This document shows, piece after piece, positions 37,301 through 50,556 of a stretch of DNA of 64,000 nucleotides (positions are counted from its first letter, which is position 1; every line of letters begins with the position of its first letter). The position numbers were made by a program, and so were the translations under genes. The stretch lies in assembly GCA_018881555.1 (NCBI GenBank), contig JACAXG010000071.1:3974537-4038536 (forward strand), in the 5' to 3' direction. The notes under the pieces were generated by a model, which was not told where the DNA came from, made no database searches, and saw only the letters and a list, made by a program, of their open reading frames with translations. The DNA is from Amblyornis subalaris (lineage: Eukaryota > Chordata > Aves > Passeriformes > Ptilonorhynchidae).

Positions 37301-40300
37301 CAAAAATTTGAAATCCAAGTCCATTCATGGTCCCCCATTACGTCTTTCTGACTTTTTTGTCTTGTATTGCCTCTCCAAGATGGAACTACTCCTTCTCCTC
37401 CCTTTGCATCATGCTGTGAAGAAGTCGTCCAAGGGAGGAATTGCTGACTTCTGGAGTTCCTCATCCCAATTCCAGATTTTCCCTTAGGAGAAGATCACTT
37501 AAACTTTTGTTTTGAACAGTAATGTTCGGCCAAATCCACCTATAAAAATATGGTAATACTAAGGAGGTTTCATTACAGAGATAATTTATAGGGTTTTCTG
37601 CACTACGTGTGATGATTTCATTTCCTTGTTGGAAATACAATCACAAACATAACCAGAGGATACATAAGTGAAAACAGCATATAGTTGAGCAGGGAAGTGG
37701 CAGGGCTTCTTTCTGTGAGCCTGCTGTAAAATCACATGTAATTCTTATCACCTCATTATCAAAGCTACTGGGGAACTGGAGGGAGACTGGATGAGCTGAA
37801 TGCCAGAAGAGATGAGAAGAGCAGGTTAAGTAAAAGCTTCACTGATTGATGGCCCTGTACACAAAGAAGAAATGAACATGTCTGCAGGGTGTAAACACAC
37901 AGATGACAGAGGAATTAATATGCTACAAAGGGATATAATTATCTTCATAAGTTGGGATGAAAATGAGAGAGAAGTAATTTGACTATCCAGAAAAAACACA
38001 CCGGCTGTGCAAGGGCAGCCTGTTCACAGAGGAACAGACAAATCCTTCCTGTATTAGGCTTTTCATGGCTTTTTGCACAAACCAGTGGCACTGCAGAGAA
38101 CAATCCTGCCTTCCTGTAGCAGTAAAGAAGGCTCCTCTCTTATTCCTATGATTCCTCGAACGAGCACTAAATGAATTCTGGGGCCATAAGGAAGAATGGA
38201 TGTTCCACTGGCATATGAACAGACTGCTTCCCAGCGGGATGTAGCCCAGGCTCACTGACACACTGTGGGTTACAGCACTACACAAACAATACAGATTCCA
38301 CAAGAGGGAAATCCCCAGGCTTCTCTTATTTGATCACACTTCTTCAGAACCCTACTGGTGATCTCAGTTCTCTGGAGGGAGACTGTTTCTTTCTTCCATT
38401 AACTCCTAAGAGCTGGAGAATCTGGAGGAAGTGTCTAGGGAAGGGGGGATCATCCAGAAGGGAGCTGAAGCTCAAATCAAATTAAATGCAAAAAGAAAGA
38501 AATCTCTCATGCTCAAGTTTGAACCTCAACAACAACCCCAAGCAGTTGTCATCCTGCCTTTTGTTCAGAGTCTTGGCAATGGAGATCTACTGTGAACTAA
38601 TGGGAAATAAACCACAGCAATCATGCTGGATTTTCTCCACAGGATTTTCTGCTGGATGTTTAGGTCTCAGAGTGTGTACACAACTAATTTGCTACAGTCC
38701 GAGGTGATGAAATCATGACTGTGTGAAGTGACTCAGATGATGGACCACTTTCTCCTGCCTGGCATTGTCACTGGTTATTTGCAGATGCAGCTGTCACTGG
38801 GCTGGTGCCCGTTTTGGCACTGGAGCTGTGAACTTTCTGAGGGCAGGTGTCCTGAAGAACCCCAGACAAGAAGTGCAGAAGGGCTCCATAAGAGAAAAAA
38901 GTGGGTAAGTGGGGGGAAAATGTGTGGAAAAGTGAAGGTAGAGAGAAAGAAGGGAAAAAATTAAAGGTAAGACACAGTGAAGGAAAGAAAAAAAAAGTCA
39001 CAGGCTATGGATGCTTCTGCTGCTGGTATCCTCTTGCTGGGCTCAGGGCTTTGTGAGGCTCTTTGCCATCAGCTTTCGTATCCAGCTGAGGATTTCCAAA
39101 AAGAAGATCCTGTATTTCCACACATCATAATGCACAAAAGACCAGCTATTGACTCCCAAGGGAGGTGTGACTGCAATCTAAGTATTACTGACCTTGGGAG
39201 AGCACTCCCTCTTCCCCACTCCAAGGCTTCAGTCAGAGTGATGGGAAAGGTGACAAGTTATTGAGCCACTGGGTTACATTTCTCAAGAAGTGCCTTTGGG
39301 TGACAGTGCAGATACACTAAAGCCACCAGACATTGTGTTAGAGCTGACAGAAGATTGATCCATGGATGAGAGAAGCATTTTCTCTGTAATTCTGAAGCAT
39401 AAAGTTTACAAGCTGTTCTCTGGGCTTTCAGAGAGCTTCAAACAGCCCTCAAGGGAAAGAAAAGAACTTCAGGTTACACAACCATGTCCACTCTGTTCAT
39501 TTAACTCCTGCACAGTGTTCATGATTCACCAAGTCATTTTCTGTGTCCTAACAAACTCCTGCCACAGGGAGCTCCTCCCTTTCTCCATCACAACTTTCTT
39601 TTCTATCCCTTGATAACCAAGAGCAGGCCAGAAACAGAACATTCCCTGTGTTGAGAAGTCCTTTCCTTTGAGGAATCCAACCTAGGGCTGTTCTTGGAAC
39701 AAACTGGGATGGACAATACACCTCTTCTGTCTCAGCCTGACGTTCACAGAAGTGACAGATTCAGCTTTGCAAACTGAAGTCCTTTTTACCAGAACTGATA
39801 GAGCTCTGGTCAAGGCAGTGGGTATTTCTCATGGATTCTGGAGAGGGATATGTCCATATTTGTCAGGTAAGGTCAACCTTGAGATTGACTTCCCACCCTT
39901 CAATAACTGGGTTATGGTCTCTGATTAGTAGAAATGCAGCAAACCCATCAACTCATAGTTTAAAGATGGCTTTAACCTTGCAGAGAAGTAAAACTCACAT
40001 AACAATGGTTATGTAGGAACAGAACTTGTCAGGTTCTGGTTTAACACTTACTGTCTGAATTTTGTTATTAACAGAAGACAAATGAAAATATTCTTGCAGA
40101 AATAAAAGTTCTTTTTCCATTTGCACTAGGATCAGGAAAGTCATAATAAAGGAAATCATCCCTGTTACCTGCATGTCCTACTGACCAGCTCTGGCTTCTG
40201 CAGTGCAGCCATCCTCAATGATTTTGTGACCCCAGGAGTTCCCAACTGCTTCTGTGCCACATCCACATTAGTTATTTCTCTCTTGCATTAGGTGAGACAG

Positions 40301-42750
40301 TGACAACGAATCTGCAGTGGGACTATCACCATTAAATGTTTTCCAACAAGTCTGGTCTTACAACTTGTTTGCCATCCCCGAAGTTAAAACTGAAACTTGC
40401 ATCTTACTAACATTTTACTCAGCAATGTTCCAAGGGTATTTAAGCCTCAATCTGCTTCTGTTTGCAGAGAAAAAAACTATGTTAATGGATGAAGACAGTG
40501 TGGGAGACAGTTATTATTGGGCAAACTCTCCCCAGGCTGAAGAATCCTGGATTTCCTGACAGCAGTTCTGCCCCAGCTTTTCCAGAAGGTTGTCTTCAGA
40601 AATGGAATTAGGTCCTTAAGAGAGCTGTCATTTAAATGCATTTACCAATCTGACGCTGTCTTAAATAAACCTCAACGTACTTATTCTCTCATGCCATATT
40701 TAGCCAAACAATCTAATAGATTTTCTTCAGCAAATAAACCAGAACTCAGCAAAAATAAAAGCAGCAAAACCAGCCTTCCCCACTCCTGCATCATTCTCCA
40801 GCAGTCAAAAAGCTAAATCTACATCAGTGTTTTGGCAGTAAGGAAATTTTCTCAAAACAACAGTATCACAGCAGTAACGTCTTCTGCTTTGGAAATGTGT
40901 TACCTTGATGTTTATATAGCCACAGGAGACCATTCAACAATGGCAATGTGTTAATTCCATTGACATTATCGCTCAAATTCAGTCACAGGGGCTGGCGAAT
41001 TCTTTTTTTTACATGGCTCTTTCATCTAAAAGAGAATAAAGCAGGACATAATGGATGGTTAGTAACATATTGTTAAATGGTTACAAGACACAGGAAATTT
41101 CAACCAGGGAATGGAAAAAACTGAAAAATCCAAGTAAGTCTTAATTAGAACAGAGACTTGGTTTTGCTGCACTGAATTATCCCAATTTCTCAGCATTCAG
41201 AACTAAGGATTCTCCAAAAAACTGAGCATCTTCTACACTTACATGAACAGACACTTGTTAGTCCTCTCCAGAACTCTGCTCACGGGAAGCTCTGAGTTAT
41301 TTGGAGTTATTCACTATCACAAAAACCCAGGTAACTTTCTGTATTGCTCTTATTTAACTAAACAATGGCAGTGGTTCCTAGTGGATATTAATATTCATTC
41401 ACTCAAGATGAAAAAATCCATAATTTTACCTAGAATTGGCTAGAAGATGAAGTTATAAACAATTTAAGATATTAAAATATCCCACCTACAAATTCAGTGG
41501 CCATTTAGGGGAGGGTGGATGGTTTTGGACAAGTAGCTTCTATATGATGGAGACAGAAAATGGAAGATAAATTGAAAAACTCACCAGCTAGTGGGAAAGC
41601 TCTGATGCACAATTCAGTTCTTATGACCTTTATGATTTAACCAATAAACCAACAGTGTTATTATGAAATAGTTGCAGAAAGTGAATATTGACAAAGCCCG
41701 GATACAGAACCCACAAAGAATGAGCTGGCTTTTATCCCATCTTATTCCAAATGTATCACCAGTTCTGCTGCTACTACTCTGAAAGCCACCAGGATTTCCT
41801 TGCTGGAACAGGATCAGCCACTGAAGATGGGGGAGAAAAAGCTATTAAAGAAAATTATATTCCTAATAAACACTGCCTCAGACATCACATAAAGACAAGT
41901 ATCACTAAACAGAACTTAATTTTATGATCTCCCTTTCTGGAACTTGTGACATTACACTAGTTGTTCTGCAAAGTTCATCTATATGCCACAGCCATCATAA
42001 TTTCAGGGAGAAGTAATTAGGGCTGAATTTTTTACTAGCAGAGATATTTCCACGTTTCTTCGGCCTTCTGCATTTTTCAGTGGTTAAGTGTGAACTTTTG
42101 AGTTTGCACTAAGGAAGTTAAGTCTGTTTATTTTAAAGCACCTATTCTCGATGGAAATTTTAATTGTAGAAATACTTTAGGTCACTGAAGAAACCATGTA
42201 ACCTGAGGCTGCCCTTTGCTGTCTGTTGAAATCAAGAGGAGTTACTTATGTTTTGGTACCTTGTTGAATCAGGCATATCTTTTAGAAGAAACATTGTCCT
42301 CCTCCTCTCTCCCTCTTCCCCAGCAAACACTCTGCACTTGGAAATAACTTTTGCATATTTTAATATTCTTTACAGGTAGTTTTCCATCTGTTGATAGTAC
42401 CAGGTAACAGCAGTTGCTACACTGCTGTGTGCCTGAGTTGTCATAACCGAAACATGACCACACACAGAGCCCAGGCATTATCCCAGCAATACCAGTATTT
42501 CTGAGTTTCACTGACATTGCGATAAGTGCATCCTAGTAAAAAATAAAATGCAGCAGGAGTGCATTTAAGCACTGACTATTTATTCCCTCTTACACTTTAA
42601 TCGAATCCTCAATTGTCTAAAAGCGAACTCCCCAATTTGGAGGGTAACACCTCCAGAGCAGCAGCTGAATTATGCACAGTTGTTAAGGCCCTTATGTCTG
42701 CCCCTCAACAGCTGCCAATACACACGTCCAGGGGCTCAGCCCAGGCCAGG

Positions 42751-42800
42751 CAGCTGCACAGGGACATCTCTGCCACCTCAGCTGCACAGGGACATCTCTG
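42751..42800 (+). repeat. two-copy tandem duplication, 28-base period
   Basis: The 22-base segment beginning CAGCTGCACAGGGACATC occurs at 42751-42772 and again, identical, at 42779-42800, separated by six bases. It is a short local duplication, probably recent since the copies have not diverged, in otherwise unremarkable intergenic DNA. Confidence 0.9.
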
Positions 42801-45375
42801 TGGTGAGGGGGAGGCAGTGCAAGACAACAAGGGACTAAAATGACTCCCAGGCTTTCTAGCAATCCTGCACTGCTTTCTCATCTTCTAACACTGAGAAAAC
42901 CAGCTATATTAAGAACTTCCAAGATAAAATACAGGCCTGGTAAAATGTGCCATTGTAGGAGAGTTCTTGCCCAGTTCACTGGAGTACTCATTTTAGAGAC
43001 TGTAAAAAGCATCACAGCGCGTCCAAATGCGTACCAGTAAATGCACTCGGCTTGTTTGGCTTCTACAGAAAGACCCACATCTGTCTTATCACAATTAAAA
43101 CATGAGCTGATAGCACTGCCTAGATGCCAGCAGCTGGTTCTGACTACACTGGCAGAATCCAAAGGCTTCCTTAGCCTGCAAAGCAAGGGGATCAACAGAC
43201 CCAGGTTACCAACATGAACCCTCTGCATTTCTCTTTGCATTAATGCTTTAGGATGTGCAATCCCAAGCTGTTATTACATTCCAAGAAAGCCAAATTGAAA
43301 AATCACCTTGTACCACTGCTACTTGCTGTGAGAAAACACGTCAGGCTCTTTGTCTTGCTCCCAGGAAAGCCCACTTACTTATTAAGTGTAGGAAGCATTT
43401 CCAGCAGGATGTCTATTGGGAGAGCCATGACAGAAGTTATTTGTTTGAACTTGTGCTGCTTCCTTGAAGGCACAGCATTGCAAATTGATGTTGTAAGCTC
43501 AGAACTTCCACTATGAACTTCTAAAGTTTAATTTTTTTTTCCCTGACCCACTCTAACGTAATGGAGATCTAACATACAGCCTAGATGTTCCTAGGTGACA
43601 AATTTCTATCTTCAAACTGCTTTCTCACATCCACATAGCATGGTGAGTTTGTATGTTGGCTCAATTAACAACTTAAGCAATTCTTTGAGCATCTAGTGCT
43701 ATCTCTTAAGGAGAAAATTATCACTGCAATCTTACTGAAGGAGTTACATTTTATATATATCCACACATTTAGAAGAGAAAATGTGACTCTTCTTACACAT
43801 TAGGGTGTAATTTAAGGAAATGAAATCTCTGGTGTGACTTAAACTACAAGGAATCAAAGAACACTTCTGAAGCACGAAGTTTTTCTGCTCATACAACATC
43901 CTTTACTAATCATTACTGAACAGTATGTGTTCAGTGCTATATTAAATCATAGTTCATGCAATGCATATTGCAAATACAACTCAGTTGCATATTATTCCTT
44001 GTGAACAACCGTCTGTATCTGTCAGACACCTCAGAGTAGTAAAATGAAAAGAATGTGACTATATAGGCAGGTTCTTAGGCTAACTTTAGATATATGTAGC
44101 AATTCAGTATTCACACAGGAAGCACTGTGTCTAAAATACCTTTGCCCTCTTACATCGCCTTTCACTTATAGTTATAATATCACTTAACTAAAATTAAATG
44201 AATACCATTCCAATGTGGTTCTCATATGCTTATACCATATATGAACTTTGTTTATATTCCACTTATACTGGAATTCAGTGTTGTTTGCAGGATCTCTGAA
44301 AGAGATGGGAGACAAAAAAATAGGCTGAGAAATAAAACTTGAGAGGGGGATATCTGTGTCTAATCTGAGAGCAAAAACTACTTTTTTACCATATATGTTG
44401 AATCGGCTTTAGATAGGCAGTTTCCTCCAGTAAAACAATGTACTTAGAGAGACATTGCAGAGTGTTCCTCCCACTGGGATTATATAATGGAATGTTTTCG
44501 TACCAGCTACAGACACAATCATTTAATCGCGCAGATAAATCTTACATGGAGGCAGAACTGTGATTTTACTTTTCCCCTTGGTAGAAGTGATTTGGTTTTT
44601 CTGATTCTGCAGTCAGTGCATGGCCTCAGCTCCATATCCCTGCTCCCTTTCCTGAGCTGCCAGATGGCTGCAGGACCTGAGCTCGCCTCCGAGCTGCTCC
44701 ACATAACAGAGACTCTCACAAGATTTCATCCAAGCTTGAACACTCAAATTTCTTCCATCATTCTCATACATATTTTCATCCCTGATTAGAATTTTACTTT
44801 AACAAAACTATCTCAAAACACTTCACAGGTACACAAGTTGCATGTTTGTCATCTACTCTTGGGCTCAGCAGTCCTGGCACAAACCCCACGCCACTGCCAT
44901 GAACTAGGACTGAATCAATCAGGATTTACATTAATGAAGCTGAATGCATTATTTGAGCCCTTTTACACAAGACTGTCAAGAGATACCCATTACACTCCAT
45001 TGTAATACGCTGCACAGTAAGAAACTGGAAACACCAGTGGGCTTCTTACAGAATTGAGAAAAAAAGGGAAAAACATAGTCATGAGGCAGACAGATTTCAT
45101 GTGAAAAGCAACTATATACTGGATCTGTTTTCCTGCCAAGTGTCAATATTAATGGTAACAAAGTGAGCTCTTGTTTTATGTTGCCATGGCCAGGAACACA
45201 ATCCTGTAAACAGCCTATGAGGACTCTCATTCCTTCTGCTTCAAATCAGACCATACATTATGCAAAGGACATATGGTAGAGTAGCAGAAAGCCCTTAGAA
45301 CTGAGTGAGGTCAAACCCAGCAACGCACTGTAGTCTCAGAAGTTTCAAGACAGGTCTTGGTCATCCCTTTAGGGT

Positions 45376-45419
45376 GGGGGGTTGGTCCCCCCCTTTTTTT
45401 TCCCTCCCTTCTCTCCTCT
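45376..45419 (+). repeat. G-run/C-run hairpin followed by a polypyrimidine tract
   Basis: Six Gs (45376-45381), a TTGGT loop and seven Cs (45387-45393) can pair as a GC stem. They are followed by eight Ts and a C/T-only stretch to 45419, giving 34 consecutive pyrimidines from 45386. Such tracts can form hairpins or triplex DNA and often cause assembly errors. Confidence 0.8.
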
Positions 45420-46476
45420 GTCCTAGGGCCCCCTCTAGTGCTACTGGAGCAGCCAGTGTAGCTCCCAGATGACACGGGATAGCTCTGGGCACTCAGCTGG
45501 AGATGCACCCACAGCTAGCAGACATCTGCACAAAGATGTGCTGTGGCCAGGGAGCTCAAAGACAGCTTTGAAGGCTGGACCAAGGGCTCTGGAGGTGGCT
45601 AAACAAGCACTTGCTGATGGGTGTCATCCTTACAGATGCATTAAATAAACAGCAGCAGGAACAAAAATGTCTATCCAAAGAGATGTGTCTTTAAATCTCT
45701 GGTGAGAATTGCCTGGGATTCTCAAAGTATTACTGTGAAAGAGCCATTTGAGTGAAGATAAGTTGTTCTCCAGAAGCCAACAAACGCAGATGCTGGTCTG
45801 TTACCCTTTGCAGTCCCAACTGTTCCACTATGTCCTGCAGGGACAGCTGAGAGTCCCACAGAGGCATAACTTGGGCTGGTACAGTCCATGGTACAGTACC
45901 CAGGAGTTACTCCAAAAATCATAAATAACATCACAACTTAGCATTAGCGCATCCCTAGTCAGCAACTGGAAAGGAAGGATGACACTTATCACTCAACCTA
46001 CAGTGAACTTCTTACCATCATCTTCAAAAGCAAGGGCAAAGCCTCTTCATCCCACCTTTACATGACAGAGACCACAAAATTTATGTCTGCTGCTTTTTTT
46101 CTGTGAGCATCTCAACTCATTTACCTGCCATGTAGTCCTCTAAAAATATGACAAGCCCCTGCAGGAGCAGAAATGAGCTGTGCTCAGCATATAACACCAT
46201 ACACACAGGCTACACCACAGATGCTTCACCCTCACTGAAATGTCCACTTCAATACTATGGTTTTGGCAGTGGTGTGATCCCACCCTGAATGGTAAGACTT
46301 TGTCTGTGCTCACCTGGCCCCTCTGTTTCCTTCAGTCCATTTTGTCTCCTATCAGCTTCAGCTGCTCTGCCTTCCTCATCTTTTCCTGGTCCCTTTCTCC
46401 CTGACCATATGGTGTTTATTTTGGCTGCAAAAGACATTAATTTCATTATTCATGAGGTAATCTCACTCCAATTAAG

Positions 46477-46490
46477 AAAAAAAAAAAAAA
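46477..46490 (+). repeat. A-run of 14
   Basis: Fourteen consecutive As in AT-rich intergenic DNA. This could be the tail of an old retroposed copy, but I recognise nothing upstream of it and see no target-site duplication, so it is recorded only as a simple repeat. Confidence 0.7.
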
Positions 46491-49168
46491 CAACCAAGAA
46501 ACAACAACTGACAAACCCTAGTACATGATAAAATTAAGGAGATACTTGGTATCTTCCTTGATCTGCTATTTTGGTTGTAGAAGGAAACATTATTAGCTTT
46601 TGAAGAAAATGCTACAGCTTTTGTCAGACAGTGGGCAGAAGCCACTAATGACAGCTGCGCCCGACAAAATTAATTCTTAGTAAAACACTAGTCCTTGCCT
46701 GAGAGAGACAAATTCTCAATGGTCTTAACTACACATAGATTATATAATCCCTGTGCCAGGAAATGAAATTGCATTAAACAGCCAAACCCCAGTACTATGT
46801 ACCTTAACAGTGCTTTCACCTTAACAGTGCAAGACAGCTTACTGTGTGCAAAAACAGTGCCCACCAACAGCACAGAAAGGGTATCAACTCTCCACAAATC
46901 ACTCTCCATAGCTGATTCAAAATAAATTTTTTTCCATTCGCTTCGGAAAAAAATGGTTTTGCTATTTGCCTGAAAGCCTTAACAGTTTGGCTTTTCAGCA
47001 GCCAAAACGGATTTGGTTTCTAATCAATTACTGTCAGGAAATAAAAAAAGAGAAGTTAAAGCCTCAACCCACTTGGTCACAGACCTTACCTTTAAGTTTA
47101 GGCACCAGACATTCCTGTCCCTACAGCTTCACAGGGAAAAAACAAACCAAAAACATATTAAAGCAATATACTTCAGTAGTTGCCTTTTGTTTGTCTGGCA
47201 TATCAGAAAGACACCTGGGAACACAGATTTCAGAAGCAATGGTTACCCAGTAAATCCCAAAGGCACATGTAGTGTTTACATTTGATCTGCAACTTGGTAA
47301 GTTGGATCTTGCCTAGGATTGGATTTCAAGCTCTTACTACCAGGATTAGACCAAAATAAAAGAAATTACTTCAAGTCAAGTCGTTGCTAACTGCAGTTTT
47401 ACTATAACGCTTTTTTTCTTAATAATTCCACAAGATGATATGGCCAAGCTTCAGGAGATGCCATACTAAATGAATACTTAGTAAGGTTCTTGCTCCAAGT
47501 ACCTTTAGGGATGGTTCTTCAGACAAACATTGTATGTCAATGCATCCAGGGATCTCTGCCTCTTCATTCCAGAATATGTATCCTTGAATTGAAGAACTAC
47601 ATCAACTGTACTTACAGGGAGGTGATTTCACACATGGAGAAGAAGAAAGGCTCCTTCAGTGCACGCCAGCAGTAACGCCCGTGTGGAAGAAGGCCCACAG
47701 CTGAGCAACATGATATTTAGTCAACAGCAGGACAGGACTGGAGGGTGGCCTGTGCAGTTCAGTCTCAGTAATTTCCTGAGCTTGAGAAAAAGTCCTTGAG
47801 CTACTCAAGAGCATAATGGGAACAAAAAAATAATAGATTTAAAAAAGAAAAACCAAAAAGGAAAACCAGGTAAGAGAGTTCAATATAGGATAAACAAGTT
47901 GCACAGCTGAGTAGCTTGAAGATTAAAAAAATTAGTTTAGAGCAGATCAGCAAATTCAGGTCTCACTGCTGGCAGGAACAGTTACATTTATTGTTCTAGC
48001 TTTCCTAAACCAGCAAAAAAGTAAATCCTTCTTAAAAAGCAGGACCAGAAGGCAAAAAAATATCAATACCAGGATTTTTGGGAAGCTCTGGAGAAAAAAC
48101 AAAAGCAAAAAGCCTAATGCCAAGGAATCCTTAAGAATAATAAAGAAAACCAACCATTTTCGGTGGTCACATTCAATTAAGAAAATCAAATGCTTTATAC
48201 ATCAAACCCAAGCTAAAGTGTGAACCTAAAAATTTAAATGTGACCTTTAAGTTAGCAATACATTTAAGAATATACATTAGCCAAAAAGTCTGTGTAGTCT
48301 ATTCCATTTGGGTGAAAAAGCTCTTTTCAGAGCTACATCCTCCCAGTTGTTTCACATTTCTCATAAGAAGCTGATTTAATTTTTCCTGTGTTTTCTTCTA
48401 AAAAACCTGAAGATCATGCTTATCTAAAGCTCCCTCAGCCTTTTACCAGTCAGTGACTACACAGTATGCTATACACTGCATTTATAATAACCTACAGCAA
48501 ATCACAAACACTGAACACGTATCACTACTGAACACACCTGTTTGCTTTTACCATCAGCTGCCTCATCTTTTCTACATCAATCGCATTCGCCCCACCTATC
48601 TCTTGTGGTAAGTGAACAAGTTACAGCTGCTAACACATCCAAAATGGACATCTCACTTGCTTATAAACCACATTTTCTTCAAAACAAACAACCCAGAATT
48701 TGAGAATAAACTTGCAATAAAAAGTTTGATGCTGCTTCTTTTTATCCACAGTCCATTTATCATTCTTATCAATGAGATCAATCACTGTAGTAACGGATTA
48801 AGTGCAAATTTGTACAGCCAAATATTGTGTGTGATTCTGTTCCCCATGTGGTGTTTTCCTTCTTATGTTGTTCACCAGCTTTCAAAGACGCCAAGATGGG
48901 CGAAAAAGAATTCATACCATATCTCAGTGGGGAAGTGAACCTGTTGCAGGCAACCTTGGCAACACTGGCTGACCTGAGTTCTGGGTCACACAGACCAAAC
49001 CCATCCCAAGAGCTTTGGCAGTCTTCAGAAAATAAAGGGGCTCCCATCACGTCCTCCCAACTCCTTTTTTCTTACCCAAGAAATAAAAGGAAAGAGGAGC
49101 AGTACTCTCCCCAGAATCATGGCACCTTGTGCCCTCTCAAACAAACAGAGACAACAGTGCATTTCAAC

Positions 49169-49174
49169 TTTATT
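49169..49174 (-). terminator. poly(A) signal of the unidentified gene
   Basis: TTTATT on the + strand is AATAAA on the - strand, about 1.24 kb beyond the stop codon. The sequence just downstream on the - strand (GTTGAAATGCACTGTTGTCTC) carries GT-rich elements. No competing AATAAA of similar quality lies closer to the stop, except TTTATT at about 49426-49431. Confidence 0.55.
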
Positions 49175-49280
49175 AGAAAAGAAACCCAAAAGTTTATACA
49201 AAGCTCTGCATTTTACAGAAAACCAACCCCCCAAACACAAAGAAATCCAACATTGCAAGCTGTATGCATTTTCTGTTTTC

Positions 49281-49357
49281 ATATACATACATATATATAT
49301 GTATATACACATATATATATGTGTGTGGGCGCACGCGTGTGTATATATAGTGTGTGA
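49281..49357. repeat. alternating purine-pyrimidine repeat (TA/CA/TG/CG)
   Basis: Almost strictly alternating purines and pyrimidines, mostly AT with CA, TG and a central GCGCACGCGTGTG stretch, broken only near GTGTGTGGG. Such sequence favours Z-DNA or cruciform structures and is usually length-polymorphic. It lies inside the inferred 3' UTR of the - strand gene. Confidence 0.9.
49302..49309 (-). promoter_or_regulatory. Pumilio-type element in the unidentified gene's 3' UTR
   Basis: TATATACA on the + strand reads TGTATATA on the transcribed - strand, matching UGUANAUA. It sits within the dinucleotide repeat and can arise there by chance, so functional meaning is doubtful. Confidence 0.3.
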
Positions 49358-50412
49358 CGTATTTTTTTTGCATGGTTTGCATTCATTATTTTACAAAGTT
49401 AACATTCAGTAGAAAAAAAAAGGATTTTTATTACCATTATTTTCTCATATAAATAACTGTGAGCAGTCCCTCTGCAGATAGATAAAAAACACCTTTTCGT
49501 GTCATTCTGTAAAAAACAGACATTACTGAAATGGTACTGAAATCTTTCAAGTTTTTTTCAATACCACCAAAAAAATATCATCTAGCCCCCAATTCAAAAT
49601 GCTTGTCCAAGGCATTAGAAGAGAAAGGACTGTAAGACAATTCTGGAAAGATCAGTTCTTTAAGCCAACATTCAGGTAGGTAATTTTTGCTGGACCTCAT
49701 ACATTGGTGTGAAATGAGCGCAAACAGGAGACCAACCTCTCTGTCTGCCTGGAAAAGCTGGTTCTTTTGTCTATTTGAAAGAGTCAAATTCCAACAAAGC
49801 ACCCAGCAGTGTGAAGGAGCTCACAGACTCTCAGCTCACCCTCCTCGCCCTATGACAAAGCCACAGACCTTCTTGATGCAATTAAAATCTCTACCAGCTC
49901 AGCAAATTTTTCCTACTCCATTCACCTTAAGAGGAGCTGTTGGATTAATCATGGCATGGTTAGACAGACATCAGGTTGCAGAATTACTGGGAGAAAAACT
50001 TAGCTAGAGGGGAAAATGCAAGACAACTAAAAGGAAGGAAACACTATAGAAAAGAGCTACCGGAGCAACTCCCAAGGCTCTGGTTTGAAGAAGCAGGAAC
50101 AGTAGAGAGATATGAACTGCAGCTCAAAACATCCTTGTGTTACTGAAGTTCCTGGTGACAGCGTGATCCACATTAATGAACTGCCTGGTAAACAATCAGT
50201 CATTCCTTCTGTCAAGCACCATGATGGGGAGAATGGCGAAGATTTTGAAGGCAATACAAGTGGCTGTGGTGATAACAAAGGTAATGAAAGTGAAGAACAT
50301 AATGGTGCCAATTAAATGGAGAGTAATGCCAATGAAGATGTTTCAACTTCCAGAGATGCTGGCAACAAGAAGAATGGTTATGCGGTTGGTGTTGATGATG
50401 GCCAGAATTCAT

Positions 50413-50556
50413 TCATATGTCCATGTAGTCATCATCTTCATCAGTATCACTTTCCAGTGAGGACTCCTGGCTTGAGGTCTCTAAGATTTCCAAAGCTGGC
50501 TGACAAAGGCTCTCCTTCTTTACATTCGCTGCAGACTGAGCAGACAAAATAGCAGA
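50413..50556 (-). CDS. unidentified gene, last coding exon (acidic C-terminus)
   Basis: Acceptor TTTTTGGGATCAG, preceded by a CTCTCTCT tract, opens a phase-0 exon of 47 codons plus TGA (50413-50415). It encodes [20 protein letters not shown] and ends [16 protein letters not shown]. The Ser-rich run followed by an acidic tail resembles casein-kinase-2-type acidic tails of nuclear proteins, but I do not recognise the protein. The reading is supported by agreement of phase with the upstream exon and by clean splice sites, not by homology. No signal peptide or membrane segment is seen. Confidence 0.78.
   Translation of the reverse strand, partial: SAILSAQSAANVKKESLCQPALEILETSSQESSLESDTDEDDDYMDI

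Larger units (their letters stand above)
29890..49149. other. intergenic region upstream of TBX6L
   Basis: About 19 kb with no coding exon, RNA gene or recognisable interspersed repeat that I can support. The TBX6L 5' UTR and promoter should lie near the left edge, but I see no convincing TATA box or CpG island there. The part nearest the gene has a three-copy decamer at 30618-30647. Further out are a perfect hairpin (31303-31344), a 28-base tandem duplication (42751-42800), a G-run/C-run/pyrimidine tract (45376-45419) and a short A-run (46477-46490). A purine-rich stretch with two GTAAG motifs lies at about 38850-39000. The size of the gap beside a developmental regulator suggests control elements, which is inference. 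Confidence 0.55.
49150..50412 (-). other. 3' untranslated region of the unidentified gene
   Basis: This stretch lies between the stop codon at 50413-50415 and a minus-strand AATAAA (TTTATT on + at 49169-49174). It is AT-rich with many A/T runs on both strands, as 3' UTRs often are, and has a long dinucleotide repeat at 49281-49357. Open frames on the + strand (for example 50112-50315 and 50316-50552) are Asn/Gly/Asp-rich low-complexity shadows of the reverse strand. The exact cleavage site is inferred. Confidence 0.65.

Noticed and set aside
50112..50552. Two consecutive + strand open frames rich in Asn, Gly, Asp and Glu
   Set aside because: They are the antisense of the unidentified gene's last exon and 3' UTR. 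The minus-strand reading has matching splice sites and phase, the plus one does not.
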